From positions 51,829,365 to 51,893,364 of the forward strand of contig CAMZMU010000062.1 of NCBI GenBank assembly GCA_947311845.1: 64,000 nucleotides of DNA, written 5' to 3'. Source of the stretch: Poa pratensis (Eukaryota > Streptophyta > Magnoliopsida > Poales > Poaceae). Below, piece after piece: positions 42,225-54,506 of this stretch. Positions within the stretch are counted from its first letter, which is position 1; each line of letters opens with the position of its first letter. The notes beneath the pieces were generated by a model that made no database searches, was not told the origin of the DNA, and saw only the letters and a program-made list of their open reading frames with translations. Position numbers and translations under genes: made by a program.

Positions 42225-42789
42225 TGTTATATAAAATGGATCCATGTAGTTCGCTACTTTCAGCATTTTTTGAGCTGACTGGTACATTTCTTATTTGCTT
42301 AAATGTGTCACTGAAATTAGAGAGTTGTTTTGTCACATAGTCTGTCAGGGGTAAATGAGTCTTTTCACATCCCAATTTAACACCGTTAGTGCTGAGAATG
42401 CACTACAGGGCCATGTTAGGCAGGAAATGAAATTAAGGTGTCAAATTGAGAACATTTTATTTTTTAGGGCCAAATAGGGAACACAATTTTAAGCAAGGAC
42501 CAAGGAAGGAATTCTCTCTGAAAATATATGTATTGGAAACCACGGGAAAATTTCCTATGCGAGCGTTGGACGAGCTCAGAAAACACAGAAATATTTGGGC
42601 ATGAGCTTTGAACAAAACATCATTTCATCCACTTGATTGGTGAAAACACAATTTGCACAAACTTTTTGGTTCGCGGGATTTGAAAAACACAGTAGTGGGA
42701 ATATTGCACAAATAGGATGTGATGACACTTGTAATTTTATAGGAATCAAAAACATAAAAACATATGAATGAGCAGCATATTTTATTTGT
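42225..42789. repeat. Tandem duplication of MULE right arm plus host flank
   Basis: 42225-42480 repeats 40397-40632, and 42488-42789 repeats 41922-42212, with only a few substitutions and a 6-bp indel (AAACAT). The duplicated unit starts inside the MULE, crosses the TIR and the 9-bp duplication, and ends in host DNA. The first copy later received the 1.29-kb retroposon. Confidence 0.88.
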
Positions 42790-45049
42790 GGCGCCGCAGG
42801 GAAAAACGCAGGAAATCAGCACAGGAATTGAGTGCCTGTCGTAGTTGCCATAGACACGTAGGATTCTTCTTTTCCAAGAGGTGTCACCTCTTGCGAGAAA
42901 TCCTATAAAAAAAGCAGTGTACAAAAGCAATGCATAAGATTTTCGGAGAATTTTTAATCTTGTAAACCAAATGGACTCTAGACGAAATATTCCTATGTGG
43001 GTGAAAAGCCTATGCAATTCTCTTTTCTTGAAAATCTTTTGGAGCAAAAGAGGCCCTTATTTCCGCGACATGACGTAGAATTGGAGCAACAAGAGTTGAA
43101 AGCATCCGTAGCACAGCACGGCGGTTGCCGGCTGGCGGCTGAGACACCAACGTCGGGACGGGAACCATTTCCTGCATTCTTCCATTACTAGGAACTTGTC
43201 CTATTTGTTTGTTGCGGCCCGGGTACGAGCGGGGTACAAATGATGGACCATAAAACTGGCCAATAGGCCATTAACATCGATCTACAAAATCATCATGAGC
43301 TAGCAGCGCGGGGAACCAGCCGACCATTTTTTACCGACTCGTCGTCGTCGTCCGTGGGAGCAGAGCAGCTGTGGCAGGCAAGGATACAGAATACAGATAG
43401 ATGAGAGTAAACGCAAAGGCCAGTAGAGCATTGCAGGCGCAGGACGCAAAGTACCTAGGATAGGATTGGTTCCTGTCCCTGCAGCGCTACGTATGACAGC
43501 ACACGGTACAGATTGGCCCACGCCACGGAACCACATCAATTCCTTCCTTCGTTCTCCTGCCTACCTCCATTTTCTCTTTTACCTTTTCCGTTCTTGGTTA
43601 CGGCTGGCATGGCATTGCCATTGCTCAAGATCTTCAAGAATCAAGACAAGGGAGGGGACAATGCCAAGGCCGATCGAATGCATCTTCTCATCTTTCAGCG
43701 CACGGAATTCCAGCTGCTTGCTCTTTGTTTCGTGCAACCCTTTTCTCTGAGAATATCTTTTGGTCTCTCAGATTGTGGCACTTTGGCCCATTTTTCCTCA
43801 TCGGAACCGAAAGAGTAGAAAATGAAAGGAGAAGTGTAAATAATAAAATAAAAAAGTAAATAGGACACCATATCCACTGACTTCTCGACTGAAACGTCAA
43901 CAGTAGCATGAAAAAAAATGACAGCTCCCTGCACGGTTGCTTGGATAGCTGCTGCTGCCGCCGCCGCCTAGGCACATGGATCGCACAGTGCGCTACTGGA
44001 TCGTGGGCGTAGCTGCGGTGAGGTAGACGGGAGCGGCAAGCCACAGTGGAGTGGAGTCTGCAGCGTGCAACCTCCCACGTGTTGCGTCCGCCTCACTGAA
44101 CTGACACCCCTCTGCCGCTGCCGATCCATCCAAAGAAACGCACGCATCGTGCCATCCTATCACAGGCACACATATACACAGACTACTGCGTACTGATCTC
44201 TCACGAGGATGTTCTACTTGTTCTACTCAAATCTACGTTAACAAGGTTTTCATGTATATCTTTGTATACAAACATATGATGCCAAACACATTGCAGACAA
44301 GCATATATGATACGATCTATAATTATCTGGTGATTACTAGGATCTATATTTTCAATACCAAGTATAGAAAGCATATATATATTTCAGCCTCGTAGCAAAC
44401 CAAACTTGTAAGACATATTTACCGATGTTCAAAATTATACTCCTGAAGTTTATAAAAATATGTTTACCTAATTCTACACGAGAACCACTATTAACATATT
44501 TATTTATTAGATCATATGCCAAACAACATTTTCACATTTCACCAGCCGTCGAGATCCAGCTGCTTCTCAGAACCTATCAGCTCCAGCCGCTTGTTGTTCA
44601 GCTCCAGCTCAAACAGACATGTACATAAGGATCTCTACCATGATACTAAGGATACTAAAATAGATTCGACCACACACACACATATACACAGATACAAATA
44701 TAGACATAAACATTATATAAGTTATGTTTTATTAAAAAACCAAGGAGCATCGCGTTACAACATCCGATAATAACATCTGACAACACAATTTTTTATTGAT
44801 GTACAATGCAATTGTATAACAAAGAACAGTATAACTAATATTATCGATAGTTAAATGTGGTTAACTATGGGCAATAAAAACATACTTAAATTATAATACG
44901 ACTAAATTAAGTCAGAAATAAGTATAAAAAGTTAGTATAAATATATTTCTTTTAATTCACCCAAGGCCCACAATATATCTGGATTGGCCCCGCTCCCTTC
45001 GACTGACCAATTTCCACGGTTTCAGCTTTTGCACACCCATAGACTTGAA
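42790..45049. other. Intergenic stretch without recognised gene
   Basis: No family motif in any frame. A possible Tourist-like terminus (TTTTGGAGCAAAAGAGGCCC, ~43035-43055) is seen without a secure partner. 44,150-44,950 is very AT-rich. Confidence 0.4.
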
Positions 45050-45990
45050 GATCTCAATGGACTTCAACCATGTTTAGAAGACGCGTTTCGATTCGGTGCT
45101 AGTACTAACTTATGAAGAAAGTCCTAGAATTGACTCATCTCCAATATGCAGAGGTGATGGGTCTGTTTCCAAAGCTTTCGGCCAAATCTGTTGTGAGAGC
45201 GAAGTTATCCTTCGTCATGTTTGAAACTTTGACTGGCCTCAAGGTAAATTTTTAGAAGAGTGGAATATTTATCTTTGGAGTTGACAAAGACGAATATAAA
45301 ACTATACCCTTTTTTGAGGATGGAGAAAAGCGTAGCTAATCTTTTCTTCTTTTTTTGTGAGTTAGGTGCTCTCCCTATGCGGTACTTGGTGTCCCAGTTT
45401 CGAATAGAACATTGTTGGCGTTTGACTTTAAGTTCTTGGCTACAAAAATCACGAAGAGACTTCGCAATTGGCAACAAGTTTCGACGGGTGACGAAAAGTG
45501 TTGATTGATTCATGTTCAGCAGTATTCCACATTGTCATAGGATTTACATGCTTTCAGAAGGCACACACTACAAGTTCGACATTTACCGAGAGAAGGTCGT
45601 CGGACGAAACGAGTACCACAGGTGCCCTGGTCAGATATGTGTAGACCGAAAGAGTGAAGAGGAATGAGTTTTGTTGAAACTAGGGCCATAAATGTGTTCT
45701 TACTTGCAAACTGGATACTGAAGCTAAAATGAGGTGATCAGAATTTAAGTTGGCAAATTCTCCGAAAAAAGCAGTTAGGGAACAAAAGTTTTTCCCAGCC
45801 GACTTCAACGGGAGAAGAACGAATTTTTGGCACGATGTTTGGTTTGGTCAAGTCTCGCTTGGTGTTCCTTTCCCTACCATATTTGCGTGTTGTGACAAAC
45901 TTGATGCATCAGAGGCGGAAGTAGCAGTGAGAGCTTGCTACTCTCATTCTACTTCTCTTTGGCCCTAGAGAGATGAATGCATGTAGAGAA
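45050..45990 (+). pseudogene. Degenerate LINE reverse transcriptase C-terminus
   Basis: Several frames together read RT thumb/connection motifs: MRYLVSQFRIEHCWRLT (~45380), VPWSDMCRPKE (~45620-45650), FVETRAINVFLLANWILKLK (~45670-45730) and GRRTNFWHDVWFGQVSLGVP (~45800-45860). Multiple stops and frameshifts show an old, 5'-truncated copy. Confidence 0.75.
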
Positions 45991-46863
45991 CTGCAATCCA
46001 TGTGTAGTATCATTCAGCTGGCATATAGGGATTGCGAGTTGGTTGCTAACACAAGAGTTTCAATATTTCACCTCCATTTGTCCTGAGCTATAGATGGATC
46101 CAAGAATGATAACGTTCTTCTAGTGCTTGCAGGTTTAATTTTGTATTGTGTCATCGAGATAGTGGTACTCGTCATCGTTATCCTCGTAGATTTTAGCACA
46201 AGGGGTTCCATCTTACTGTCCATACCTCGTAAGCAGGAGTTCTTGTGGTGGGGCGACCCTACATGTTTTTTGAATAGAAAAGGCAACTCTAAGTTCTGAG
46301 TTCCAACCCGTGTCATGTCATCGTTTACATACAATATTTAAAAAACAATCATATACAGTCCCTCCGTTGATGTGTACCGGTTTAAAAATTATAATAATGG
46401 GAAATTCAGAAACAATCATTAAAGAACTAAACACACGAGTTTTGGGTGGGTCCATCACACTGGGATGGATGCGAACCATCCCAAAAATAACTCACTGGCA
46501 TTTTTTTTATAAGAATTATAACCATTGGCAAATCTGAACAATCACAGAAAATCATACCATGTTTTTTTTGGGATTGGGTCTCTTGCACCTGGGAGTGCTC
46601 GGACTCATGGGCCTTTTCCCTTTTGTTGGTCCATAGGTATTATCTTGGGCCCGCTTCCATCTGTCAGTCCTCGTCTCCCGCGGTTCCGGGAGGAAGAGAG
46701 AGAGAGACCCGATCGATCGATCTCTTCCGTGGCATCTCCGCCCTCTACATCATCTTGTGTGTTCCTTCCTTTCCCTCGCCATGACGCGCGCCGCTTCCTT
46801 CTCCCACTCACGGCAGCAGCAGCAGCATCCAGGCAAGCGCACTGCCCACGGCTCGCTAGCGCG

Positions 46864-48741
46864 ATGCGAAGGTAATCGTGTGTGCGTGTGGGCGCGCACG
46901 CATGCGTTCTCCAGCAACCGCGATATGTTCCTTCTCATTTCTCCATGGATTGTGCTTTGATCCGTACGTGACTGTGTTTAGCTCCAAAGAGGCGGAGGCG
47001 GCGGATTCAGGCGCGCCGGGTTCTTCCGCGGAGCCCTCGCGCAGGGGAGGATCGGCGGGATGTGATGAAGAAGTAGGCTCGCGGCCGCATAAATCGGAAG
47101 GAGACTGGCGCCCGGAGGTGGAGGTCACGCCGATGCCGCTGGCGCCGCCGCCTCCGGATGCATCGGCTGGGCGTGAGGCGATACCGCAGAGTTTGGCTGT
47201 ACCGGCGGCGCCTGAGTTGAGAGTGGAAAGTTTGGCTGTACCGGCGGCGCCTGAGGTGAGAGTAGAGATTTTTCCTGCCCCTGCGCACCCGCACCCGGTG
47301 GCGAGGCCCTGGTCGTGCTCGGGGATCCCCTGGACGAGACTTGTGCTCGGAGGCCTGCTTGGTTTGGCGATCGGTTACGCCTTCTACAAATGGGGGCTCC
47401 CCCTCTTGTCAGAGAAGGTTCGCCTGTCCTTCCTCAGATTTACAGTGTTTGTGAAGTCCGTACAATTCCACTGTTCCATAGATTTGATTTCGTAAGTCTT
47501 TTGATCCAGTGTGACGCATGATTTACTCTAGTTCTTCATCCAAATAATACTCAAATCCATAACCACATGCCATTTTAGTCTTGTACAGTGATGAACTGAT
47601 GATGCCATCAGTTTTCTGTATGCTGAATTGGCTATACTTCACACTCTAAATCATTAATATTTTAGCCGTATGTTGTACAGTGATGAACTGATTTTTTTAA
47701 TCTGTTTGCACGCCATGATATTGCATTTGCAGGTGCTCTTGCCGATCATGCGATGGGAAGCAACATCTTTTGGGCGCCCCGTGTTGGCAATTGTGCTGGT
47801 TGTTTCTCTGTCCCTCTTCCCTACGGTGTTCCTCCCTTCCACTCCCTCTATGTGGTTGACAGGAATAATATTCGGCTACGGCTTGGGCATCTTGATCATC
47901 ATGGTTGGCACTGCCATTGGCATGTCCATACCGTATTGGATCGGCTCCTTGTTCCTTCATCGTTTTCATGTAATATTCATCAACTCCATTTGCTTAATCG
48001 TAAACTGCATATGATGATGTGTCCTGAATTCTAGTCTGTCTGCTTTTTCTCTGCATCTGTTTCTGAATGTCGTACAGGGATGGTTAGAGAAGAAGTGGCC
48101 TAAGCAGATAGCTCTGATTAAACTGGCCGCCAAAGGGAGTTGGTTCCAGCAGTTCCGTGTGGTTGTGTTGCTAAGAATCTCGCCGTTCCCGTATGCACTG
48201 TTCAACTACGTTGCGACCATCACCCAGATCAAGTACACCCCTTATATTTGTGGCTCAGTCGTTGGAATGGTACCTGACGCTCTGGTCAACATCTACAGGT
48301 ATGATTCAGAGTTCAGAAATCATACATAACTAGGAGATCAACACCGAAGTACTAGTACTTTGTCTTGCTAAAGTTTTAATGTATTACAGTGTAAACTGAC
48401 ACAATAACTTGACAGTTTGGGAAACACTGATACTACCTTCCTAACCAAGATCATTCTGCTACCTTGTCCTGCTCAGTGGCCGGCTGATACTCGCACTCGC
48501 GGACCTGAAGTACGACAAGCGTCGCATGACAACGGTGGAGATAGTATACAACGTTATCTCTGCTGCCGTTGCCGTCCTTATAGGAATTGGGTTTACGGTC
48601 TACGCAAGAAGAGCCTTGGATGGCATACAGAGCGCTGAAGGTGCACGGCAACCTGAACCTGCTGCCATCCCTGCTGGCCCTGCGTCTGAATTCAGGGGTA
48701 GTCTTCCAAGTTCTAGCTCCATACCAGTAGATGTTGTATAG
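46864..48741 (+). CDS. SNARE-associated/VTT-domain (DedA/TVP38-like) membrane protein
   Basis: Five exons, 46864-46871, 46982-47417, 47733-47969, 48078-48298 and 48477-48741, join to 388 aa. The 8-nt first coding exon (ATGCGAAG) is chosen because only this phase continues into exon 2; the longer upstream ATG frame (46781) runs into a stop. Layout: Pro/Ala-rich N-terminus (~1-115), TM segment LVLGGLLGLAIGYAF, then the VTT/SNARE-associated core with SLFPTVFLPSTPSMWLTGII, FGYGLGILIIMVGTAIGMSI and RISPFPYALFNYVA, and a last TM VISAAVAVLIGIGFTVY. Relatives (TVP38, TMEM41/64) sit in Golgi/ER membranes and act in trafficking or lipid scrambling. A 13-residue tandem repeat (SLAVPAAPELRVE, 47190-47265) lies in the N-terminal linker. 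Confidence 0.9.
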
Positions 48742-49529
48742 TGTTCACTCGAAGAAAGACCTGCAAGGGCTTCAAGGATCCAGCTAGATCTACAGAATGG
48801 TCTGCACTTTGCAGCACTTTTGTTGGCTCAGTGTGCAAGATCAACTTCTTCGTTTCTTCTAATTAACTTGGGAATTAGTTTCAGGAAAGTGGATTTACTC
48901 AGCCCGCTTTTATGTAGGTTGAAAGCATAGAGTACAAGAATAGAAGAAGAAAACAGCGTGAAGCTTGTAGGTTCGTTCGGCATTGTGGTGGCTTTTCATT
49001 TGCATTTCTTTCATTTTGTGGATATAACAGTTGGTTAGGAAGATCTCTTTCTTAGACCATAACAGATGAATCTTACTTGACTTATTAAAGATTGTTCGTG
49101 ATTGTTGCAGTTCCCTTCAGATTTTGAAGTTTGTTCAGGCACGGACAAGCCTACTTAACTGAACGTGGCTGGGTCGTGGTGTGCTTGCTCTGTACATCCT
49201 GGGTTTCATGGTTCATGGATGGACGATGCCACTGAACGTCAAACAAGTTTAAAGTCCACACGTACCCAAAAGTACCCGTGGATTATTCCAACAACGAATC
49301 GCACGCAAGTTGCCTCAGTTAACGTACCCAAAAGTACTCGCCAGTAGAGCGACATTCTTTTCTTCCAAAGCTAGTACAGCTGAGCCGAGGCCCATGTGCG
49401 TGACTCATCGCCAGGAGCCTCGCATGACATGCATGATTACATTGGAGAAGAAGACGGTTTAGTACGAGGCTACCCACTGTAGCTGACCAGCTAGTGGCTG
49501 GCCGTCCGTTAATGCATGCTTGCCGACGA
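48742..49529. other. 3' region of the VTT gene and spacer
   Basis: No additional gene. The left part should hold the 3' UTR of the VTT gene, and the right part the 3' UTR of the minus-strand gene at 49530. Confidence 0.45.
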
Positions 49530-49982
49530 TCAGCAAGGGGAGCCGGCGCCGGAGTTTGAGCCGGCGGAGAGGCTCCTGTCGAGGTAGAAAGCCCGCAGCC
49601 TGGCGGTGCGGCTGGCGCCGCCGCTGGCGGAGTGGGACAGCGCGGGGAGGCCCCACTGCGACGAGAACACGATGGCGGGGCACTCAGCCGCCGCCACGAT
49701 CCGCCGCACCAGCTCGGCGAGCAGTGCGGCCGCACGCCGCGCCGGCACCAGGGCGAGCAGCACCCGCATCAGCAACCTCACGCCCCTCTTGTTCGTGCGC
49801 GGCGCCATGCCCACCCTCTTCCGCAGACGCAGCGGCCGCCTCGCCCTCGTCCACCTGGCCGCCACCACCGCTGCCGGCCTCGTGTCATCCCTCACCTCCT
49901 CGCCGTCGCAGAGCTCGCCGCGCAGGCGCTGGTATTGGCGCCTTGCCGGCCGGTCACTCGCCATGAGCACCTCGAGACCCAT
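49530..49982 (-). CDS. Single-exon plant protein of unknown function
   Basis: 150 aa from ATG 49982, 120 bp downstream of a strong minus-strand TATA box (50100-50107), which is the main reason to believe this strand over the overlapping GC-rich plus-strand frames. The protein is Arg/Ala-rich: RRQYQRLRGE near the N-terminus, a basic stretch KRGVRLLMRVLLALVPARR, a hydrophobic helix LLAELVRRIVAAAECPAIVF, SSQWGLPALSHSASGG, and LRAFYLDRSLSAGSNSG at the end. I do not recognise a domain. No signal peptide or clear membrane span. The order of basic and hydrophobic segments suggests a small regulatory or DNA/membrane-associated protein, but that is speculation. Confidence 0.65.
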   Translation of the reverse strand: MGLEVLMASDRPARRQYQRLRGELCDGEEVRDDTRPAAVVAARWTRARRPLRLRKRVGMAPRTNKRGVRLLMRVLLALVPARRAAALLAELVRRIVAAAECPAIVFSSQWGLPALSHSASGGASRTARLRAFYLDRSLSAGSNSGAGSPC

Positions 49983-50099
49983 GTGACTACCTATATGTGA
50001 GCTACTCTAGCTAGCAAAAGGTGGCAGCGAGAAGCAAACTGACGAGTGAGCTCTGAGCTGTAGGAATCATGGGGAGCAAGCGAGACTACGGGGCCGGCG

Positions 50100-50107
50100 T
50101 ATATATA
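50100..50107 (-). promoter_or_regulatory. TATA box of the 49.5-kb gene
   Basis: CCTATATATACGCC on the minus strand; predicted start near 50070 gives a leader of about 90 nt before ATG 49982. Confidence 0.65.
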
Positions 50108-50299
50108 GGCGGGCGGGCGTGGAGGAGCTCCCATTATTGCGCGTTGGTATGCACGCACATGGGGAAGAATGGTGCCGGCTGGCCGATCGATCAAGCGCGC
50201 CGTGGCATGCAAGTTGCGGATCGGAGCAGCTGCACCTGCATTACAAAATGGCGCGGCAACGACCGGGCGGCGCCTACGGCCTGATTCGCTTTTGACACA

Positions 50300-51369
50300 T
50301 GCTTTTTTCTCCTCCACCAGCATTTCTTTTTTTTGACAAGTTTTCTTCCACCAAACATTATACTAGGCTACGTACGCATGCATATGAGCTTATTTGCTCT
50401 GCACCTGTGATGTTCTGTATCACATTATTGTATGGATCATTGGATCTCGGATGGTGGCATGATCTTGTAATCATCAAATTCTTTCTGTCTAGAAAAAAGA
50501 ACCCATTCCGCTCCATTCAAAACTATAAGCCAACATCGGCGTGATTTTGAGTTATATTTTCATTAGTTTTTCTCAGTTGTTTCATAAGCATGGATTAGCA
50601 AATTCAGATCATCGCTGAAAATGGATAAACAGATGCAGTGATTCTTAACAAAACATGGCGTACAAAAAAAAAATCGTTTCTTCGTTATGAAAATTGATAC
50701 GATCATCGCAAGAGCAATTGGCAAAATTGTTTACATATTATTGGTACCTGTTTTCTGGTTGCGGCGGGCCAAAGCCCAAAGGACCACCCCTTTTGCCGAA
50801 CAACCAGAGCCTGGCCTCGTCACCAGATGTGCCTAGCCTCGAATCCTCGATGGTACCGCCAAATAAACAACAAGCTATAAACTGCTGGAAGATTCTGAAT
50901 TAGTCAGCAGGAATACATCATGCTTGACTCCATTCAGTGAAGCATGATAATAAAGATGATAGTTTATAGAGTTTATAGAGTAAGTTGGCATGTGCCATCC
51001 ATCATTAGCAAACAAAAGAAAAGTCACTAGGGACCAACGGTAATCATGGTCAATGATTGGCGAGAGGTCGGCTTGGATGATTAGTTAGAACTGTATAGTG
51101 TAAAGTATACTTGTTAAGCCCCGCAAGAAAGAAAAGTATACTTGTTAAGCAATACATTCCTTCAGAAAGTTTACCCTTTTGTATATTTTATTTATTTATT
51201 TTTGTTATTTGTAACTTTACTCCTCATTCATCATTGAAAAACAATAATCCACTGTCTTTTCGTCCAAAAAAGAAGTTCAAACCCCCAATGGCAGATACAA
51301 GTTGCGTTGTAGGCTGCACACTGAAGAACCCAATTTATGCAAAAGCACGTGCAGTTCCATCAGTTGTTA
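50300..51369. other. Intergenic stretch without recognised gene
   Basis: AT-rich DNA with short frames only. An imperfect pair TCTCCTCCACCA / TTCTTCCACCA around a T-rich 20-mer (~50306-50352) could be another old micro-insertion but is too diverged to call. Confidence 0.4.
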
Positions 51370-52253
51370 GACCATCTCCAACCGGAGGCCCCAAATTCGG
51401 TCCCCAAACTTTCCGCGGACGCGTCCGCGAACAGTGACCAGACAGCCCCAAATGTTGTGCTCTACAATCATGAACCTTATATTTCTCTCCCCAAATCCAT
51501 GCATTACATGCAGCTACGTTCTTTGCATACGGAAGCCTATCTACTGCACAAAGATATACCATACATGGCAAATATAATTATAACTTACATGCAGCTACGT
51601 TCTTTGCATACGGAAACCATGTTGTCCGAGACCGGATTGGACCACGATGTAGAGGGCAGAGCTTGGGTTCCGACGAACTTACAGATCGGGGAGCCGGGCG
51701 GGCTAAGAAGCCGTGGAAGATCGAGCGGTAGAGGTGCGCTTGGTGTGGGAGGGACAGATGCGGCGGCGGAAATCGCTCGCTGCAACTGCGGTCAAATCTG
51801 TCACAAATACGCACAAATCCGTCGCAATGCGGCCGCAATAGCACTGCAAAACTGGTCGGGGAAGGTTCGCGAGCAAGTGCGGACGACGGCGGCGCCGGAG
51901 CTTGGCAAAAGGGCGAGCGAGGAGGATGGGCGGTGGCGCCGGAGCTTGGCAAAAGGGGCGGAGCTAGGGGAAGGAGTGTGCAAAATATCTACTAGCCGGT
52001 TGAGGGTTTCGTCCGATTTAGGGTGAAAAAGGTTGGTCCGCCCTGTCAGCGCCAGGGGGCGGACGCGTCCGTGCGCGTCCGGGCGGCCCCAAACCCGCCC
52101 TACATATGGGCTGGGTTTGGGGTGTGCCGGACCGCCCGGTCGTTTGGGATGGTATGGGGGCCTCCGTTGGGTGGCTGTTTTCGGCCCAAAGGCTGTCCGG
52201 GCGGACCGCCCGGGCGTTTGGGCGACCTTTGGGGGCTCCGGTTAGAGATGCTC
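51370..52253. mobile_element. Non-autonomous Harbinger-like element
   Basis: 884 bp with inverted ends GACCATCTCCAACCGGAGGC and, inverted, GAGCATCTCTAACCGGAGCC, flanked by TTA (51367-51369, 52254-52256). A 31-nt segment starting CATGCAGCTACGTTC is directly repeated 85 bp apart (51507, 51592). The right arm is GC-rich with repeated GTCCGGGCGG/ACCGCCCGG-like motifs. No transposase frame. Confidence 0.78.
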
Positions 52254-52531
52254 TTACAACCCTTTACAGAACCAGACTCATAAAATGGATCGCCCTCTTT
52301 TTGTAACTAGATACTTGATTTGCAGTTCATGGAAGAAAACAAAATGTCAACTACAAATTTTAGTTTTCACTGCTTCTGTCAAAGAGAATGTACAAATGCA
52401 CAAGTAGATGGTAAAAATTAATAACACAAGGCATAAATGGAGAAGTTGCACAACATGCAGGGCCAGACCAACAGGAGTGTGGCCCGTGCGGCTGCACATG
52501 ATCACAAAATTGGGGGCTCAGAATTCTTAAC

Positions 52532-52825
52532 TATTCCCTCCGTTCTCAAATAAGTGGACGTTTAGGTTTGAAATTTGTCCATGAAAGAGTGTACTTTTAT
52601 ATTCCCAATGCACTTTGAAGTGGTAAAAAATACTTCTCTCTCATCGCACGGGAATCATGGTCAATGCATGGTATCCTTATTTTCTACATGCACTTACCTC
52701 ATTGAAGGTGAGAGAATTAAGGAGGTGAGAGATGGTGGCTTGCTCATTCCCAATGCATTTTTAATTCATTTCATAATTTGTCTTAAAATTTCTATATGTC
52801 CACTTATTTGAGAAAGGAGGGAGTA
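52532..52825. mobile_element. Stowaway-like MITE
   Basis: 294 bp with ends TATTCCCTCCGTTCTCAAAT and AGAAAGGAGGGAGTA; the arms pair through AATAAGTGGAC / GTCCACTTATT. TA termini. Confidence 0.8.
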
Positions 52826-53339
52826 GCCGAGTAGGTCTATATATGCACGACAGTCGATCAGGCATTCGAACACATAGCACTTGCCACTGGGAATCAGTAG
52901 TTGGGCCGGCCTCACGTGGACCCGTGACTTGGTGCTAGACACAACAGACTCGTGATCGTGGACGTGGAATCCGATTCCTAGCTCCCGTCTCCCGAACGAA
53001 GCAAAGCGAGGCACGGCGAGAAAGGTCGAGCGTCAGGGCCAGTTCGTCTTCTTGCTTGTCTATTCTGTTTGTGACTTTCTCGCGCGATCGGCTAATCGCC
53101 AAGCGCCCAACTCGACCAGGTTTCCAATTTGATCGATGAGATCGCAGAAGCTGGAGTTGTGACGACTCTTCGTAGCAATGTACGCTTAATTTCCAAGCTA
53201 TGAATTAAAATATAGGTGCAATTGATTAACTTTACTCACCACAACATATCATCGCTTGGTTAACTACATGACATCCTAGTTCAGCAGCATGGAATCCATT
53301 ACAAATAAATATAAAGCCTCATAAGTCATGCGTATGGAA

Positions 53340-53700
53340 GCAAGCAAGTAGCATTACATCATATATACGATAAATTAGGTTCAAGTGGCTCATCTGGCCA
53401 GGTCCTCAAGACGGTACTCTCAAGCACAACATATGGAACAAATCACATCAAACTAACTCACAAAATCGATGACATATGAATTACTGAATTCAACAAAAAC
53501 ATGCTAGATCTACCTTCCGTTCTTCACACGTAGCATCAAATAGAAGTGCACTACCATTATATCATACGATAAATTAGATCCAACTGCCTCATCTAGCCAG
53601 GTCCTTTAGACGCCAGTCTCAAGCATAACATACGCAACAAGTAGTCGCAAAATCGATAACATATGAACTACAAATTCATCTAAAAGATGCTAGACTCCAC
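53340..53700. repeat. Diverged tandem duplication, ~215-bp period
   Basis: ACGATAAATTAGGTTCAAGT / GGCTCATCTGGCCAGGTCCT (53370-) is repeated as ACGATAAATTAGATCCAACT / GCCTCATCTAGCCAGGTCCT (53566-), followed in both by CTCAAGCA-AACATA and AAAATCGAT-ACATATGAA. About 80% identity by eye. Confidence 0.65.
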
Positions 53701-54506
53701 TCTTCCCTTCTACATATGGTTACTCGCATTCCTTGCAATATGCACAAAACGAAAAAGGTATGATCAGGTAAGAATATAAATGGAATATTACACAATACTG
53801 TAACTTATTTCTAGGGAGGGTGTACACTCCCCTACCTAGCTTCCTAGCGTCACCAAACGTTCTTAATATCGTCTTCTGTGTAACAATCCTATTATTGTTG
53901 TCTCGATGGACACATAGCTGCTAGTCTATGTTCTGGATAATTGCGCTGAACAACGTTTGCATCTCGCAGTTTCCGGATCGTAGACGTGTGAGCATCCAAT
54001 TCTCCATCACGCCTACGTCCATACGGACAGTTATGACTTGTGAGTCATGAAAACGAGGCCAGACTCTTTAACTCATGCATGAGTACACCATAAATGCTGA
54101 ATATCATAATATGTTCTAATATCCAACTATTAGTGCCAAACATTTTGGTGCTTATGCTTCCTAGTCCAGAACTCCATTTTTTGGTATTATCACCCAAAAA
54201 ACATAACCGTAGAACTCAAACTAACAAGGACTACTATTTGACACCAGATGCAAAAAAAACATCCAACAGCCACCAGAGATAGACAATCAATAACTCTGGT
54301 TCCACAATCAAATGAAATGTAAACTAACAAAGTACGAAATTAGTACCTTAAAGTGCAGGAGATGACCTGTTCTAGTACCTATGCCGCTGCCACTACCACA
54401 AGGATTTTCTGCTGGATTGGGGCCTAGAATTCAAATGCATAAGTATTCATTACTGGAGGCACAAACTGAAATATATATCACAGACAAAAATAATATATGC
54501 GCTCTT

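Noticed and set aside
38552..43062. A Tourist-like element hosting the MULE
   Set aside because: GGCCTGTATGGAACACGAG at ~38557 and GAGGCCCTTA at ~43050 could be its ends, but the inverted match is poor and no target duplication is secure.
43300..44044. Short frames of 79-118 codons
   Set aside because: No motif, no splice logic, and mutually overlapping on both strands.
46781..46871. Upstream ATG (46781) as start of the VTT gene
   Set aside because: Its phase leads to a stop soon after the exon 2 junction; ATG 46864 gives the continuous frame.
49520..50000. Plus-strand frames of 122-148 codons
   Set aside because: Overlap the minus-strand frame that has a TATA box and suitable ATG; they are GC-driven shadows.
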